A stretch of DNA of 44,356 bases from a virus. Of the stretch, positions 7,719 to 13,365 are shown in pieces. Position 1 is the stretch's first letter, and every line of letters begins with the position of its first letter. Below the pieces are notes generated by a model. It was not told the DNA's origin, ran no database searches, and saw only the letters and a program-made list of their open reading frames with translations. Both the position numbers and the translations under genes were made by a program. The stretch is from positions 1 to 44,356 of IMG/VR virus record IMGVR_UViG_3300048924_000073; one strand, given 5' to 3'.

Positions 7719-8237
7719 TTACGCAGCCAGGTCTTCCTGCTGCGCCGGCGCGCTGGGCGGCGTGAGGGTCAGGCGCACATCACCGCGGCGCCATGCAGAG
7801 ATCAGCTCGGCGTCTTCGTTCTCGTCGAGCAGCACTGCGACGGTGAAGCCCATGGCCACGCTGCCGCCCTCGAGCGGCTTCCACGTAATCTTTTTCACCT
7901 TGGCGTCGGCGAAGAACACCGGCTCGATGTGGTCCATCAGGGAGCCGATGTTCAGCTCGTAGCCTTCGAACTTGCCGGTGATGTCCTGCTCGCCCAGGAG
8001 CGGCAGGTTCAGCGCCACCAGGTCGGTGCTGCCTTCCATCGGCAGCGACTGTTGCTGGCCCTTCTCGGCCTTCTTCCAGAACGCGCGCACGATGTTCGGG
8101 TCGATCGTGTCGAGGATCGTGTTCTGGGCGGTCAGGGTGAACTTCAGGTCGGCAGCGGCTGCGTCTTCGTCGCCGTGCTTTTCCTTCCGCAGGTTCAGAT
8201 GCGAGAACACCGCATCGTGTTGATCGAGTTGGAACAT
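7719..8237 (-). CDS. Phage protein of the recombination block, beta-rich, unknown function
   Basis: The 172-aa product has alternating hydrophobic strands (DLKFTLTAQNTILDTID, VKKITWKPLEGGSVAMGFTVAVLL) ending in a short acidic and Pro/Ala/Gln-rich tail (APAQQEDLAA). A beta-sheet core plus an acidic C-terminal tip is the general plan of single-strand-binding proteins, but no SSB motif is recognisable, so this is a weak suggestion. Met at 8237 is chosen over the open frame to 8303 because GAGGCACC lies in the right place. It precedes the 191-aa protein and Bet in the same transcript. Confidence 0.75.
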   Translation of the reverse strand: MFQLDQHDAVFSHLNLRKEKHGDEDAAAADLKFTLTAQNTILDTIDPNIVRAFWKKAEKGQQQSLPMEGSTDLVALNLPLLGEQDITGKFEGYELNIGSLMDHIEPVFFADAKVKKITWKPLEGGSVAMGFTVAVLLDENEDAELISAWRRGDVRLTLTPPSAPAQQEDLAA

Positions 8238-8278
8238 CGGTGGTGCCTCTCGTAGGAGCCGGCCGCGCCGGCGGGAAG

Positions 8279-8569
8279 TCAGGTCCAGGCCAGCGGCCAG
8301 CACATCGCCCAGCCAAGGCCGAGGACGATGGCGACGCAGCCCAGGAAGGCGAGGAAGTCGGCGGCGTTACGGCAGCCGAGGCCGGCGAGCAGACGTCGGC
8401 GGCGGACAGGGACGCGCACCGGCCGCACCAGGTGCACGAACAGCACCCCCACGTGGTTGAGCTGCACAGCCCACAGCGAGGCGAGCCACGCCCAGCGGTG
8501 GACGGTCACCAGCTGCTCGCTGCGGGTAACAGGGCACACGGAGAAGACGCCGTAGCGGTCAGCGCGCAT
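8279..8569 (-). CDS. Small membrane protein, two predicted spans
   Basis: The product is 96 aa. Two hydrophobic stretches, about residues 26-46 (WAWLASLWAVQLNHVGVLFVH) and 73-92 (LAFLGCVAIVLGLGWAMCWP), are separated by an Arg-rich loop (RPVRVPVRRRR), which predicts both termini outside the cytoplasm. It overlaps the upstream gene by 11 nt. Nothing identifies its function. Confidence 0.6.
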   Translation of the reverse strand: MRADRYGVFSVCPVTRSEQLVTVHRWAWLASLWAVQLNHVGVLFVHLVRPVRVPVRRRRLLAGLGCRNAADFLAFLGCVAIVLGLGWAMCWPLAWT

Positions 8570-8876
8570 TGTCGGATTCCTCCACGCACAGGCCGTCCAC
8601 GTCCTCGCGGTTGTGATCGGTCTCGGTGGGCTGGCAGGCGGCCAGAGCGGCGCGCAGGCGGTCGTCGGCGGCAACCTGGTCGGACAGGTCGCGGGCGGTC
8701 AGGGAGGCGTGGGCTGCGGCGAAGACTTCGGCGACACGGCGATCCTCGGCGCGCAGTTCGTTGAACAGGTCGTTGTGAGCCTTCCCCACGCGCGCCCGGC
8801 GGACGCTCGCGCTGTTCTCGACGTCCGTGGCCTCGCAGACCAGCAGGCCCAGCAGGGTGAGGGTGCGCGGCGTCAC
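8559..8876 (-). CDS. Hypothetical protein, GTG start
   Basis: A 105-aa product with a short hydrophobic start (LTLLGLLVCEA) and a charged helical body (RRARVGKAHNDLFNELRAEDRRVAEVF). The open frame runs to 9218, but the upstream part is the shadow of another gene. The GTG at 8876 gives a GTGA overlap with the stop of the 34-aa ORF. Family not recognised. Confidence 0.6.
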   Translation of the reverse strand: MTPRTLTLLGLLVCEATDVENSASVRRARVGKAHNDLFNELRAEDRRVAEVFAAAHASLTARDLSDQVAADDRLRAALAACQPTETDHNREDVDGLCVEESDNAR

Positions 8877-8977
8877 GACAGCACCGCCTGCGCCAGCAAG
8901 CAGGCCAGCACGCCAAAGCAGAACACCAGCGCATAGGCGACCGTGTGGCGCAGCGCGTAGCGGTGGGCGGAGGTCAT
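8873..8977 (-). CDS. 34-aa membrane peptide ORF
   Basis: The ORF encodes 34 residues, of which about 13-33 are one hydrophobic helix (VAYALVFCFGVLACLLAQAVL) following a basic start (HRYALRH). It is linked by 4-nt overlaps on both sides (ATGA at 8974-8977 and GTGA at 8873-8876). That tight coupling is the main evidence that this very short frame is translated. Function unknown. Confidence 0.5.
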   Translation of the reverse strand: MTSAHRYALRHTVAYALVFCFGVLACLLAQAVLS

Positions 8978-9279
8978 GCGGCACCGCCTTTGACGCGGGC
9001 GAGGGCTGCGGGCGCAACACGCCAGTACAGTTCAGCGCGCTCGGACGCGCTATGTCTCCAGCTAGGCGAAGGATTGGGTACGCACTCCACGTAGCCAGTC
9101 CGCTCTGCTTTCCGAAGCGCCGCCCGCACCTGTGCGCTGGTAGCCGACCGTAGGTGAGAACGGATTGTTGTCGTAGACCTCGCAGTGTTGAACTGCGGAA
9201 GAATCGTCGCTGGTTCAATCGTGCCGCCGAAGGTGCAGAGCTTGACCATCACCGCCAGCACATCGACAGGGGCGCTCAT
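8974..9279 (-). CDS. Small protein with a winged-helix-like segment
   Basis: The product has 101 aa. Residues 34-66 (RSTTTIRSHLRSATSAQVRAALRKAERTGYVEC) read like a winged-helix arrangement: helix, recognition helix with RAALRKAE, then a beta hairpin ending in YWRVAP. It is thus a possible DNA-binding protein, consistent with the second position of an early leftward operon. It overlaps the next gene by ATGA and the previous one likewise. No named family recognised. Confidence 0.6.
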   Translation of the reverse strand: MSAPVDVLAVMVKLCTFGGTIEPATILPQFNTARSTTTIRSHLRSATSAQVRAALRKAERTGYVECVPNPSPSWRHSASERAELYWRVAPAALARVKGGAA

Positions 9280-9605
9280 GCCGCGTACCTCTTCAGCAGC
9301 AGGTCGATCGCGCCGTTCGCGGAAATCGACTCGTCGCCGGCGGTGTCCTCAACCTTCTCGTTGACGATCCGGTCCCGCGTGCTGCGGAACAGTTCGGCCA
9401 GCTCGGCATCCCTGTGGCTGTCCAGGAGGCGAGCGGCCTTGGCCCAGAAGGTCTGGTCCTGGTAACCCAGCACGTCCTCGAGGACAGCCGGCAGAGCGCG
9501 GAGCGACTCCAGCGCGGTGCTATCAACCTCGGCCTCGGCGGGCATCCGCCCGTCCCAGTTGCGCTGGGCGCTACGTGCCCGGTCGCTGTATGGCTGCAGT
9601 GCCAT
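9276..9605 (-). CDS. First gene of the leftward operon, unknown function
   Basis: A mostly helical acidic protein of 109 aa (114 aa if the ATG at 9620 is used). The leftward promoter ends at 9647, so its transcript should start near 9640 and the ORF is promoter-proximal. Neither start has a clear Shine-Dalgarno sequence. Lambda encodes its N antiterminator in this position, but the sequence is acidic and lacks an arginine-rich N-terminal RNA-binding helix, so N-like function is not supported. Confidence 0.65.
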   Translation of the reverse strand: MALQPYSDRARSAQRNWDGRMPAEAEVDSTALESLRALPAVLEDVLGYQDQTFWAKAARLLDSHRDAELAELFRSTRDRIVNEKVEDTAGDESISANGAIDLLLKRYAA

Positions 9606-9646
9606 GGTGAACCCCGTCATATGGCCCGGGTGGGCCGACGGGGGTG

Positions 9647-9675
9647 AATGTACCTCCGGGTAAATTACATTGCAA
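9647..9675 (-). promoter_or_regulatory. Leftward early promoter (PL-like)
   Basis: On the minus strand TTGCAA (9670-9675) and TACATT (9647-9652) are separated by exactly 17 nt, a good sigma-70 match. Two copies of the repressor operator sit on it, one over the -10 side and one immediately upstream of the -35, as expected for a CI-repressed promoter. Confidence 0.75.
9651..9662. promoter_or_regulatory. Left operator (TACCTCCGGGTA)
   Basis: Twelve-base near-palindrome that touches the -10 box of the leftward promoter. It matches the TACCCGCAGGTA operator family at both half-sites (TACC and GGTA) with four central bases between ACC and GGT. Confidence 0.75.
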
Positions 9676-9687
9676 TACCCGCAGGTA
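9676..9687. promoter_or_regulatory. Left operator (TACCCGCAGGTA)
   Basis: Identical over 12 bases to the operator at 10921-10932 beside cro. It begins directly next to the -35 hexamer of the leftward promoter. Confidence 0.82.
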
Positions 9688-9708
9688 AACTTTTTCTAAC
9701 CGCCCAGC

Positions 9709-9731
9709 AAAAAGCCCCACCTGAGTGGGGC
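9709..9731 (-). terminator. Rho-independent terminator of the cI operon
   Basis: On the minus strand a 7-bp GC-rich stem (GCCCCAC with GTGGGGC, 4-nt loop) is followed by TTTTT. It lies 23 nt past the lprI-like gene and stops the repressor transcript before the leftward promoter. Confidence 0.88.
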
Positions 9732-9753
9732 CGCGAGTCTTGTAGCGATGGGG

Positions 9754-10146
9754 TCAGAAAGCCCAGTAGTCCGGCATCTGCTGCTTGCGAATTACCGTGT
9801 GGTAGAGCATGCAATCGAAGTAGGCTTGGGACTGACCGCTGCCGTTGATGGCTGCGCGCTTTGTCTGGCAGTCGCGCATCCGATACTCGTTCCATGCCTC
9901 TTGGGTTCGCTTCAGTCTGTTCTGCAAATCAGGCTCGATCCCCTTGGCGGCCAGTTTGAGCTCAACATCAAGAAGGGCTTCCTGACGTTCGAGCTCCTGC
10001 GCCAGGCATCTGGTCTTTTCCACCTCGCTGGGCGCGCTTCGTGTGCAGGAGGCGTATTCCCGGGTCAGCTCACCGACCGGCTGAGCGTCAGCGCCACCCA
10101 CGGCGAGGCCTAGGAACACCAGCGTTGTTATGCATCCAAGCTTCAT
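9754..10146 (-). CDS. LprI-like (DUF1311) secreted protein, co-transcribed with the repressor
   Basis: The 130-aa protein begins with a signal peptide (hydrophobic residues 6-18, cleavage likely after ADA at residue 21). The rest fits the LprI N-terminal/DUF1311 family: four cysteines (C34, C47, C93, C112) that can form two disulfides, and the RLKRTQEAWNEYRMRDCQ helix. Family members bind or inhibit lysozyme in the periplasm. The gene follows cI by 9 nt in the same direction and precedes a terminator, the place occupied by rexAB in lambda, so it should be expressed in the lysogen. Plausible roles are lysozyme resistance for the host or interference with superinfecting phages. Confidence 0.82.
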   Translation of the reverse strand: MKLGCITTLVFLGLAVGGADAQPVGELTREYASCTRSAPSEVEKTRCLAQELERQEALLDVELKLAAKGIEPDLQNRLKRTQEAWNEYRMRDCQTKRAAINGSGQSQAYFDCMLYHTVIRKQQMPDYWAF

Positions 10147-10155
10147 GGTTCGTCC

Positions 10156-10860
10156 TCAGTTGAAGCGATCGATTCGGTTCCGTAGGTAGACCTTGCCACC
10201 AATCAATGTGCTGCGCGGCATAGCAAAAGCCGGGTAGAGCGCTGCGTTCGCGCTAACGATGTAGATGGCATCGCCACGGTCCTGCAACCCCTTCACTTGC
10301 TGGCCGTTGCCCGTGTTGATCAAGTAGATCCCGTCGCCATCGAACGTCTGCACACCTGAGTCGACCAGCAGGGTCTCACCAGGTTGGATGATGGGGATCA
10401 TCGAATCCCCACGACCTGTCACCAGCACCAGCCGGCCAGGGGCCGGCAAGAACCCGACCACAGAACGGATGTATGTGGGGGTGAAGTCCATTGCTCGGAT
10501 AACTTCCGGGTAGTCCTCGTTGACCGTCTCACCGCCCATACCTGCCTCCGCGTCGAGTTGCTGAACGCGAACATATGAGGTGTCCGTCGCAGATCCGTAG
10601 ACCGGGACCGACTCGGCAACGCGGTTGGGCGCGGCTTCGGTCTTGCCCGAGAAGTAGCCAGGGATGCGCAACGCGTCCTCGATCTTCTCGATGGAGTCTT
10701 CGCCAATCCCCTTGGCGCCCGCCTTGCCCTGGGGGTAGAGCATGCGCGTCACATAGGAGGGAGTGATCCCCACGGCATTGGCGAATCGAGCTGCAACGCC
10801 CTCGAACTTGTCGTCGATCAGGGCCCGCAGTAGCTGGCGGCGGCGGTCGGATTTCGTCAT
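10156..10860 (-). CDS. cI: CI-like prophage repressor, S24 peptidase family
   Basis: The 234-aa repressor has an N-terminal helix-turn-helix (about residues 20-45, VAARFANAVGITPSYVTRML) and a C-terminal S24/LexA-type domain. Self-cleavage landmarks are A106-G107 (AEAGMGG), S153 in GRGDSMIP and K190 in GQQVKG, so it should be inactivated after RecA activation in the SOS response. It is transcribed away from cro across three operators. No Shine-Dalgarno is evident before the ATG, which recalls the weakly translated or leaderless lambda cI message. GC content is somewhat lower than in the structural genes. Confidence 0.94.
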   Translation of the reverse strand: MTKSDRRRQLLRALIDDKFEGVAARFANAVGITPSYVTRMLYPQGKAGAKGIGEDSIEKIEDALRIPGYFSGKTEAAPNRVAESVPVYGSATDTSYVRVQQLDAEAGMGGETVNEDYPEVIRAMDFTPTYIRSVVGFLPAPGRLVLVTGRGDSMIPIIQPGETLLVDSGVQTFDGDGIYLINTGNGQQVKGLQDRGDAIYIVSANAALYPAFAMPRSTLIGGKVYLRNRIDRFN

Positions 10861-10881
10861 AGGGGAAGACTGTCAGGAAAT

Positions 10882-10893
10882 TACCCGCAAGTA
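10882..10893. promoter_or_regulatory. Right operator, cI-proximal (TACCCGCAAGTA)
   Basis: Eleven of 12 bases match the TACCCGCAGGTA operator. It lies 22 nt upstream of the cI start codon, where occupancy could autoregulate cI. Confidence 0.78.
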
Positions 10894-10896
10894 ACT

Positions 10897-10908
10897 GACC
10901 TCGGGGTA
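10897..10908. promoter_or_regulatory. Right operator, central and imperfect (GACCTCGGGGTA)
   Basis: Keeps the ACC-4 nt-GGT core of the operator family but deviates at other bases, so probably a lower-affinity site. It is only 3 nt from the cI-proximal site and 12 nt from the cro-proximal one. Confidence 0.6.
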
Positions 10909-10920
10909 TTGATTTATGGA

Positions 10921-10932
10921 TACCCGCAGGTA
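10921..10932. promoter_or_regulatory. Right operator, cro-proximal (TACCCGCAGGTA)
   Basis: Perfect copy of the operator at 9676-9687, 12 nt before the cro start codon. The rightward promoter must overlap it, although I could not pick a convincing -10/-35 pair in this stretch. Confidence 0.82.
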
Positions 10933-10944
10933 AACTCGCGTGTC

Positions 10945-11184
10945 ATGGACACCCTACGCGCTTACCTCACGACACTCTCGACCGCGGACCAGGCCGATTA
11001 CGCCCTGCGCTGCGGGACTTCCATCGGCTACCTGCGCAAGGCGATCAGTAAGGGGCAGCGGTTCGACGGCGGACTGGTTCGCCAGCTGCATGTGCAGAGC
11101 CAAGGCGCTGTTTCCCTGACGGAACTGCGGCCGGACATCTGGCCGGCGGAGCAGCAGACCCCGGAAACCGGGGCTGCCGCCTGA
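10945..11184 (+). CDS. cro: Cro-like regulator, YdaS family
   Basis: The 79-aa protein matches YdaS/Cro-type regulators: LRAYLTTLSTADQADYALRCGTSIGYLRKAI forms the helix-turn-helix, and the family's closing TELRPDIWP follows. It is the first gene of the rightward early operon, divergent from cI, with the cro-proximal operator in its 5' region. I chose the ATG at 10945; the open frame from 10909 would run through the operator. Expected to repress cI transcription during lytic growth. Confidence 0.88.
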   Translation: MDTLRAYLTTLSTADQADYALRCGTSIGYLRKAISKGQRFDGGLVRQLHVQSQGAVSLTELRPDIWPAEQQTPETGAAA

Positions 11185-11206
11185 TATGGCCAAGAAGCGC
11201 TCGGCC

Positions 11207-11731
11207 TCAGAAACCTCTGGGACGGTAGGGGCCGTCGTCGTCGGTGATGGCGAACGTCGCGCCCCGGGAAGCACCTCCACCGGCTTCGTAGGCCTGCCTG
11301 CAGAGGGGGCAGTGCCAGAAGCCGTTTCGGCTTTGGAGGACTGCTCTGGCCCCCTTGTCGAGGCAGGGCTGGCAGACGTAGTGCTGCGGCTCCGCCGATC
11401 CTGGCTGTCCGGTCCCGCCCTCCTCTGGGGTTCCGTTCACCCTGTACACGAACACGCCGCCACCCAGGTCGACCAAGAGATAGCGATTCTTCTCCGCGAT
11501 GGATTCTTTGAGTTCTCGCAGTTCCTGTGTGGTCTGGAAATGCTCGTTCTGCAGCTGCAGGAGCATGGTGTTGTGCGCGAGCAGACCCTGCTGGGCTGCG
11601 AGCAGCTTCTCGTTGATCTGCGCGATGGCCGCAGCCGACTGATTGAAGTCGCGCACCGACAGGGTGGCAGTGGCCAACTCCTGGGCGCTCTTGAGCGAGG
11701 CAATCGCCGTGGCGATTGAACTGAAATCCAT
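11207..11731 (-). CDS. Coiled-coil protein with a zinc ribbon, antisense between cro and cII
   Basis: The 174-aa product has a long helical N-terminal half (residues 1-82) with heptad-like spacing (AQINEKLLAAQQGLL, TTQELRELKESIAEKN), a short beta segment, and a zinc ribbon made by C120-x2-C123 and C141-x2-C144. GGAGACG lies six nt before the ATG. The Cys pattern and coiled coil show this strand codes; the opposite 177-aa frame has no such order. It runs against the early rightward transcript and stops 22 nt past cro, so it may have its own lysogenic promoter. Function unknown. Confidence 0.75.
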   Translation of the reverse strand: MDFSSIATAIASLKSAQELATATLSVRDFNQSAAAIAQINEKLLAAQQGLLAHNTMLLQLQNEHFQTTQELRELKESIAEKNRYLLVDLGGGVFVYRVNGTPEEGGTGQPGSAEPQHYVCQPCLDKGARAVLQSRNGFWHCPLCRQAYEAGGGASRGATFAITDDDGPYRPRGF

Positions 11732-11803
11732 GTCCGTCTCCGGTGGTAGTTGGGTTGGGTCGCACCGCCAACTCTACCGGCAGACGGGCGCCTCTCCAGC
11801 CGG

Positions 11804-12073
11804 TCACCGGCTTCCCCGAGCAGGGAAGGGGATCACCACGCTGGGTGCACCGGGAGGCTTCGGCACCGGCTTCCGCGCCGGCCTGGCCTCAACCGTGTCG
11901 CCGACCCGCTTCACCACAAACAGCTTTCCGCACATGGGCGTGAGCGTCAGTACGTCGGCCAAGGCCGGCTGAGTCTTTTTCACAGGGCTGCATTCCGATT
12001 TGGGGATGCGGCCATTTTCAGAACCAGTCAGGGGAACGCAGGGGAAAACGTCTTCCCCCGCATTCCCACCCAC
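11804..12073 (-). CDS. Possible small protein, start uncertain
   Basis: The open frame gives up to 89 aa. The C-terminal part (KKTQPALADVLTLTPMCGKLFVVKRVGDTVEARPARKP) looks protein-like, whereas the first 30 residues do not. A GTG at 11983 would give 59 aa; neither start has a clear ribosome-binding site. Apart from this ORF the stretch 11732-12084 contains nothing I can identify. It points the same way as the coiled-coil gene 72 nt downstream and may share its transcript. Confidence 0.42.
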   Translation of the reverse strand: MGGNAGEDVFPCVPLTGSENGRIPKSECSPVKKTQPALADVLTLTPMCGKLFVVKRVGDTVEARPARKPVPKPPGAPSVVIPFPARGSR

Positions 12074-12084
12074 GGGATAACTGC

Positions 12085-12450
12085 ATGAAAAGCCTACAAA
12101 TTACCTACGAAGACGGGCTGACGCGTAACCCGACGCTGCGGGACCACATGGCGTCGATGGTTCACCGCGGCGCGGGCCTGACGGCGGTCGCCGGCCAGTT
12201 GGATATGGCCCCGTCGAAGTTGAGCGAAAAGCTCGCCGGTTGCGACAGCGGTGGCAAGCCACGCGGGCTGTCGATCGATGACCTGGAGCGGTACCTGCGG
12301 GTGACCAAGGACGTGACGCCGATCTACTACCTGATCGAGCGTTACCTGATCACCCCCGAGGCAGCGACGGCAGAGGCGCTGGCCGAACTGCACCAGCACC
12401 TTTCTGCCCTGAGCGGGACGCTCGCCAAGCTGGGGATCAAGTGGCCATGA
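12085..12450 (+). CDS. CII-like helix-turn-helix regulator
   Basis: A 121-aa protein with an HTH spanning about residues 32-60 (GLTAVAGQLDMAPSKLSEKLAG), followed by SIDDLERYLRVTKDVTPIYYLIERYL, the arrangement seen in phage CII/CP76-type regulators, and a helical tail. Its position between cro and the replication genes equals cII in lambdoid phages, which decides lysogeny. The stop overlaps the next ATG (ATGA). Family assignment is by pattern and synteny, not close similarity. Confidence 0.7.
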   Translation: MKSLQITYEDGLTRNPTLRDHMASMVHRGAGLTAVAGQLDMAPSKLSEKLAGCDSGGKPRGLSIDDLERYLRVTKDVTPIYYLIERYLITPEAATAEALAELHQHLSALSGTLAKLGIKWP

Positions 12451-12539
12451 ACGCTACCGAGAAGGCCATGGTGGCCGTCCGCACGTTGTGGTTCATCGCT
12501 GGCTGCCTGCAGCTGCTGAAGGGGGCCGGCCATGCGTGA
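12447..12539 (+). CDS. 30-aa coupled ORF between cII-like gene and replication gene
   Basis: Thirty residues (MNATEKAMVAVRTLWFIAGC...) with an amphipathic-to-hydrophobic middle (VRTLWFIAGCLQLL). It is linked to the upstream gene by ATGA and overlaps the first 8 nt of the downstream gene. Coupling on both sides supports translation, if only as a relay of ribosomes to the replication gene. Confidence 0.45.
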   Translation: MNATEKAMVAVRTLWFIAGCLQLLKGAGHA

Positions 12540-13365
12540 GTACGGACAGATCCAGTGCGCGTTCTGGCAGAGCCAGGATGCCCAGCAGTGGACGGATGCC
12601 GGCAAGCTGCTGGCCGCATACCTGATGACGGGCCCGCACTCCAACGGGCTCGGCTGCTACCGCTGCCCCGACGGCTACGTAATGGCCGACCTTGGGTGGA
12701 CTCAGGAAAGGGTTTCGGAAGGGTTTGCCGAACTGTCTCGGAGCGGTTTCGCATACCGTTTCGAAGGGGTTGTTTTCATCCCCGGATTCCTGCGCTGGAA
12801 CAAGGTCGCAAACGGCAACGTCGCGGCGGCCCGCATGGCGGAGTTCGAAGCGCTGCCGAAGGGCGAGGCAAAGGCCCGCGTTGCTGGTGCAATCATCAAC
12901 TACGTCAAGCACTTGGGTAACGACTACCGAACGGTTCTCCAAACCGTTTCCGAAACGGTTAGCGGAACGGTTACCCAAACAGAACCCTACCCAACCCAAC
13001 CCAGAGAGAACCCAAACCAAACCACTTGCGCTGCGCCGGCCGAGCCGGCTCCGGCCGCTGACCTGTTGCCAGCTGAGCCTGCTTCGCCAGTCGCGGTCAG
13101 CTTCCTGCTGAACGACGGGAAGGACTTCGAGATCACCGAGGCCCAGGTCCGCGAGTTCGCCGAACTGTACCCGGCGATCGACGTGCTGCAGCAGCTGCGG
13201 GCGCTGAAGGCCTGGACGATCTCGAACCCGAAGAACCGCAAGACCCGCAGCGGTGCGATGCGGTTCGTGAACTCCTGGCTGAGCCGCGCGCAGAACCAGG
13301 CGCCGGCCCGACAGGGCACAGCGCCGGCGCCGCAGAAGGGCGCACTACCGAGGCTCAGCGCATGA
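12532..13365 (+). CDS. O-like replication initiation protein
   Basis: The 277-aa protein has a winged-helix N-terminal domain (QIQCAFWQSQDAQQWTDAGKLLAAYLMTGPHSN..., then LGWTQERVSEGFAELSRSGFAYRFEGVVFIPGFLRW at about 54-89), a Pro/Thr/Ala-rich linker (about 145-185) and a C-terminal helical domain (ITEAQVREFAELYPAIDVLQQLRALKAW). This is the layout of phage replication initiators that bind origin iterons and recruit a DnaB helicase, encoded next door with a 4-nt overlap. The linker DNA itself carries four phased iterons, as in lambda O. Confidence 0.8.
   Translation: MREYGQIQCAFWQSQDAQQWTDAGKLLAAYLMTGPHSNGLGCYRCPDGYVMADLGWTQERVSEGFAELSRSGFAYRFEGVVFIPGFLRWNKVANGNVAAARMAEFEALPKGEAKARVAGAIINYVKHLGNDYRTVLQTVSETVSGTVTQTEPYPTQPRENPNQTTCAAPAEPAPAADLLPAEPASPVAVSFLLNDGKDFEITEAQVREFAELYPAIDVLQQLRALKAWTISNPKNRKTRSGAMRFVNSWLSRAQNQAPARQGTAPAPQKGALPRLSA
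12707..13025 (+). repeat. Candidate replication origin: iterons and strand-asymmetric A+C stretch
   Basis: Inside the O-like gene AACGGTT occurs at 12930, 12954 and 12966 and inverted (AACCGTT) at 12942, so four sites start every 12 bp exactly. A looser group (GGTTTCGGAA at 12711, GGTTTGCCGAA at 12722, CGGTTTCGCA at 12744, CCGTTTCGAA at 12756) lies upstream. Immediately after the phased set, 12972-13025 is almost only A and C on this strand and of reduced GC, a possible unwinding element. The arrangement mirrors the lambda origin inside gene O. Function is inferred. Confidence 0.65.

Noticed and set aside
9276-9605. N-type antiterminator
   Set aside because: Position fits, but the protein is acidic and has no Arg-rich RNA-binding start, and I see no convincing boxB hairpin.
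11186-11719. 177-aa plus-strand frame after cro
   Set aside because: The opposite strand has an ordered zinc ribbon, a coiled coil and a Shine-Dalgarno, so it is the coding one.
12292-12303. TACCTGCGGGTG, one mismatch from the reverse operator
   Set aside because: Lies within the CII-like coding region (YLRV), away from any promoter; probably chance in GC-rich sequence.
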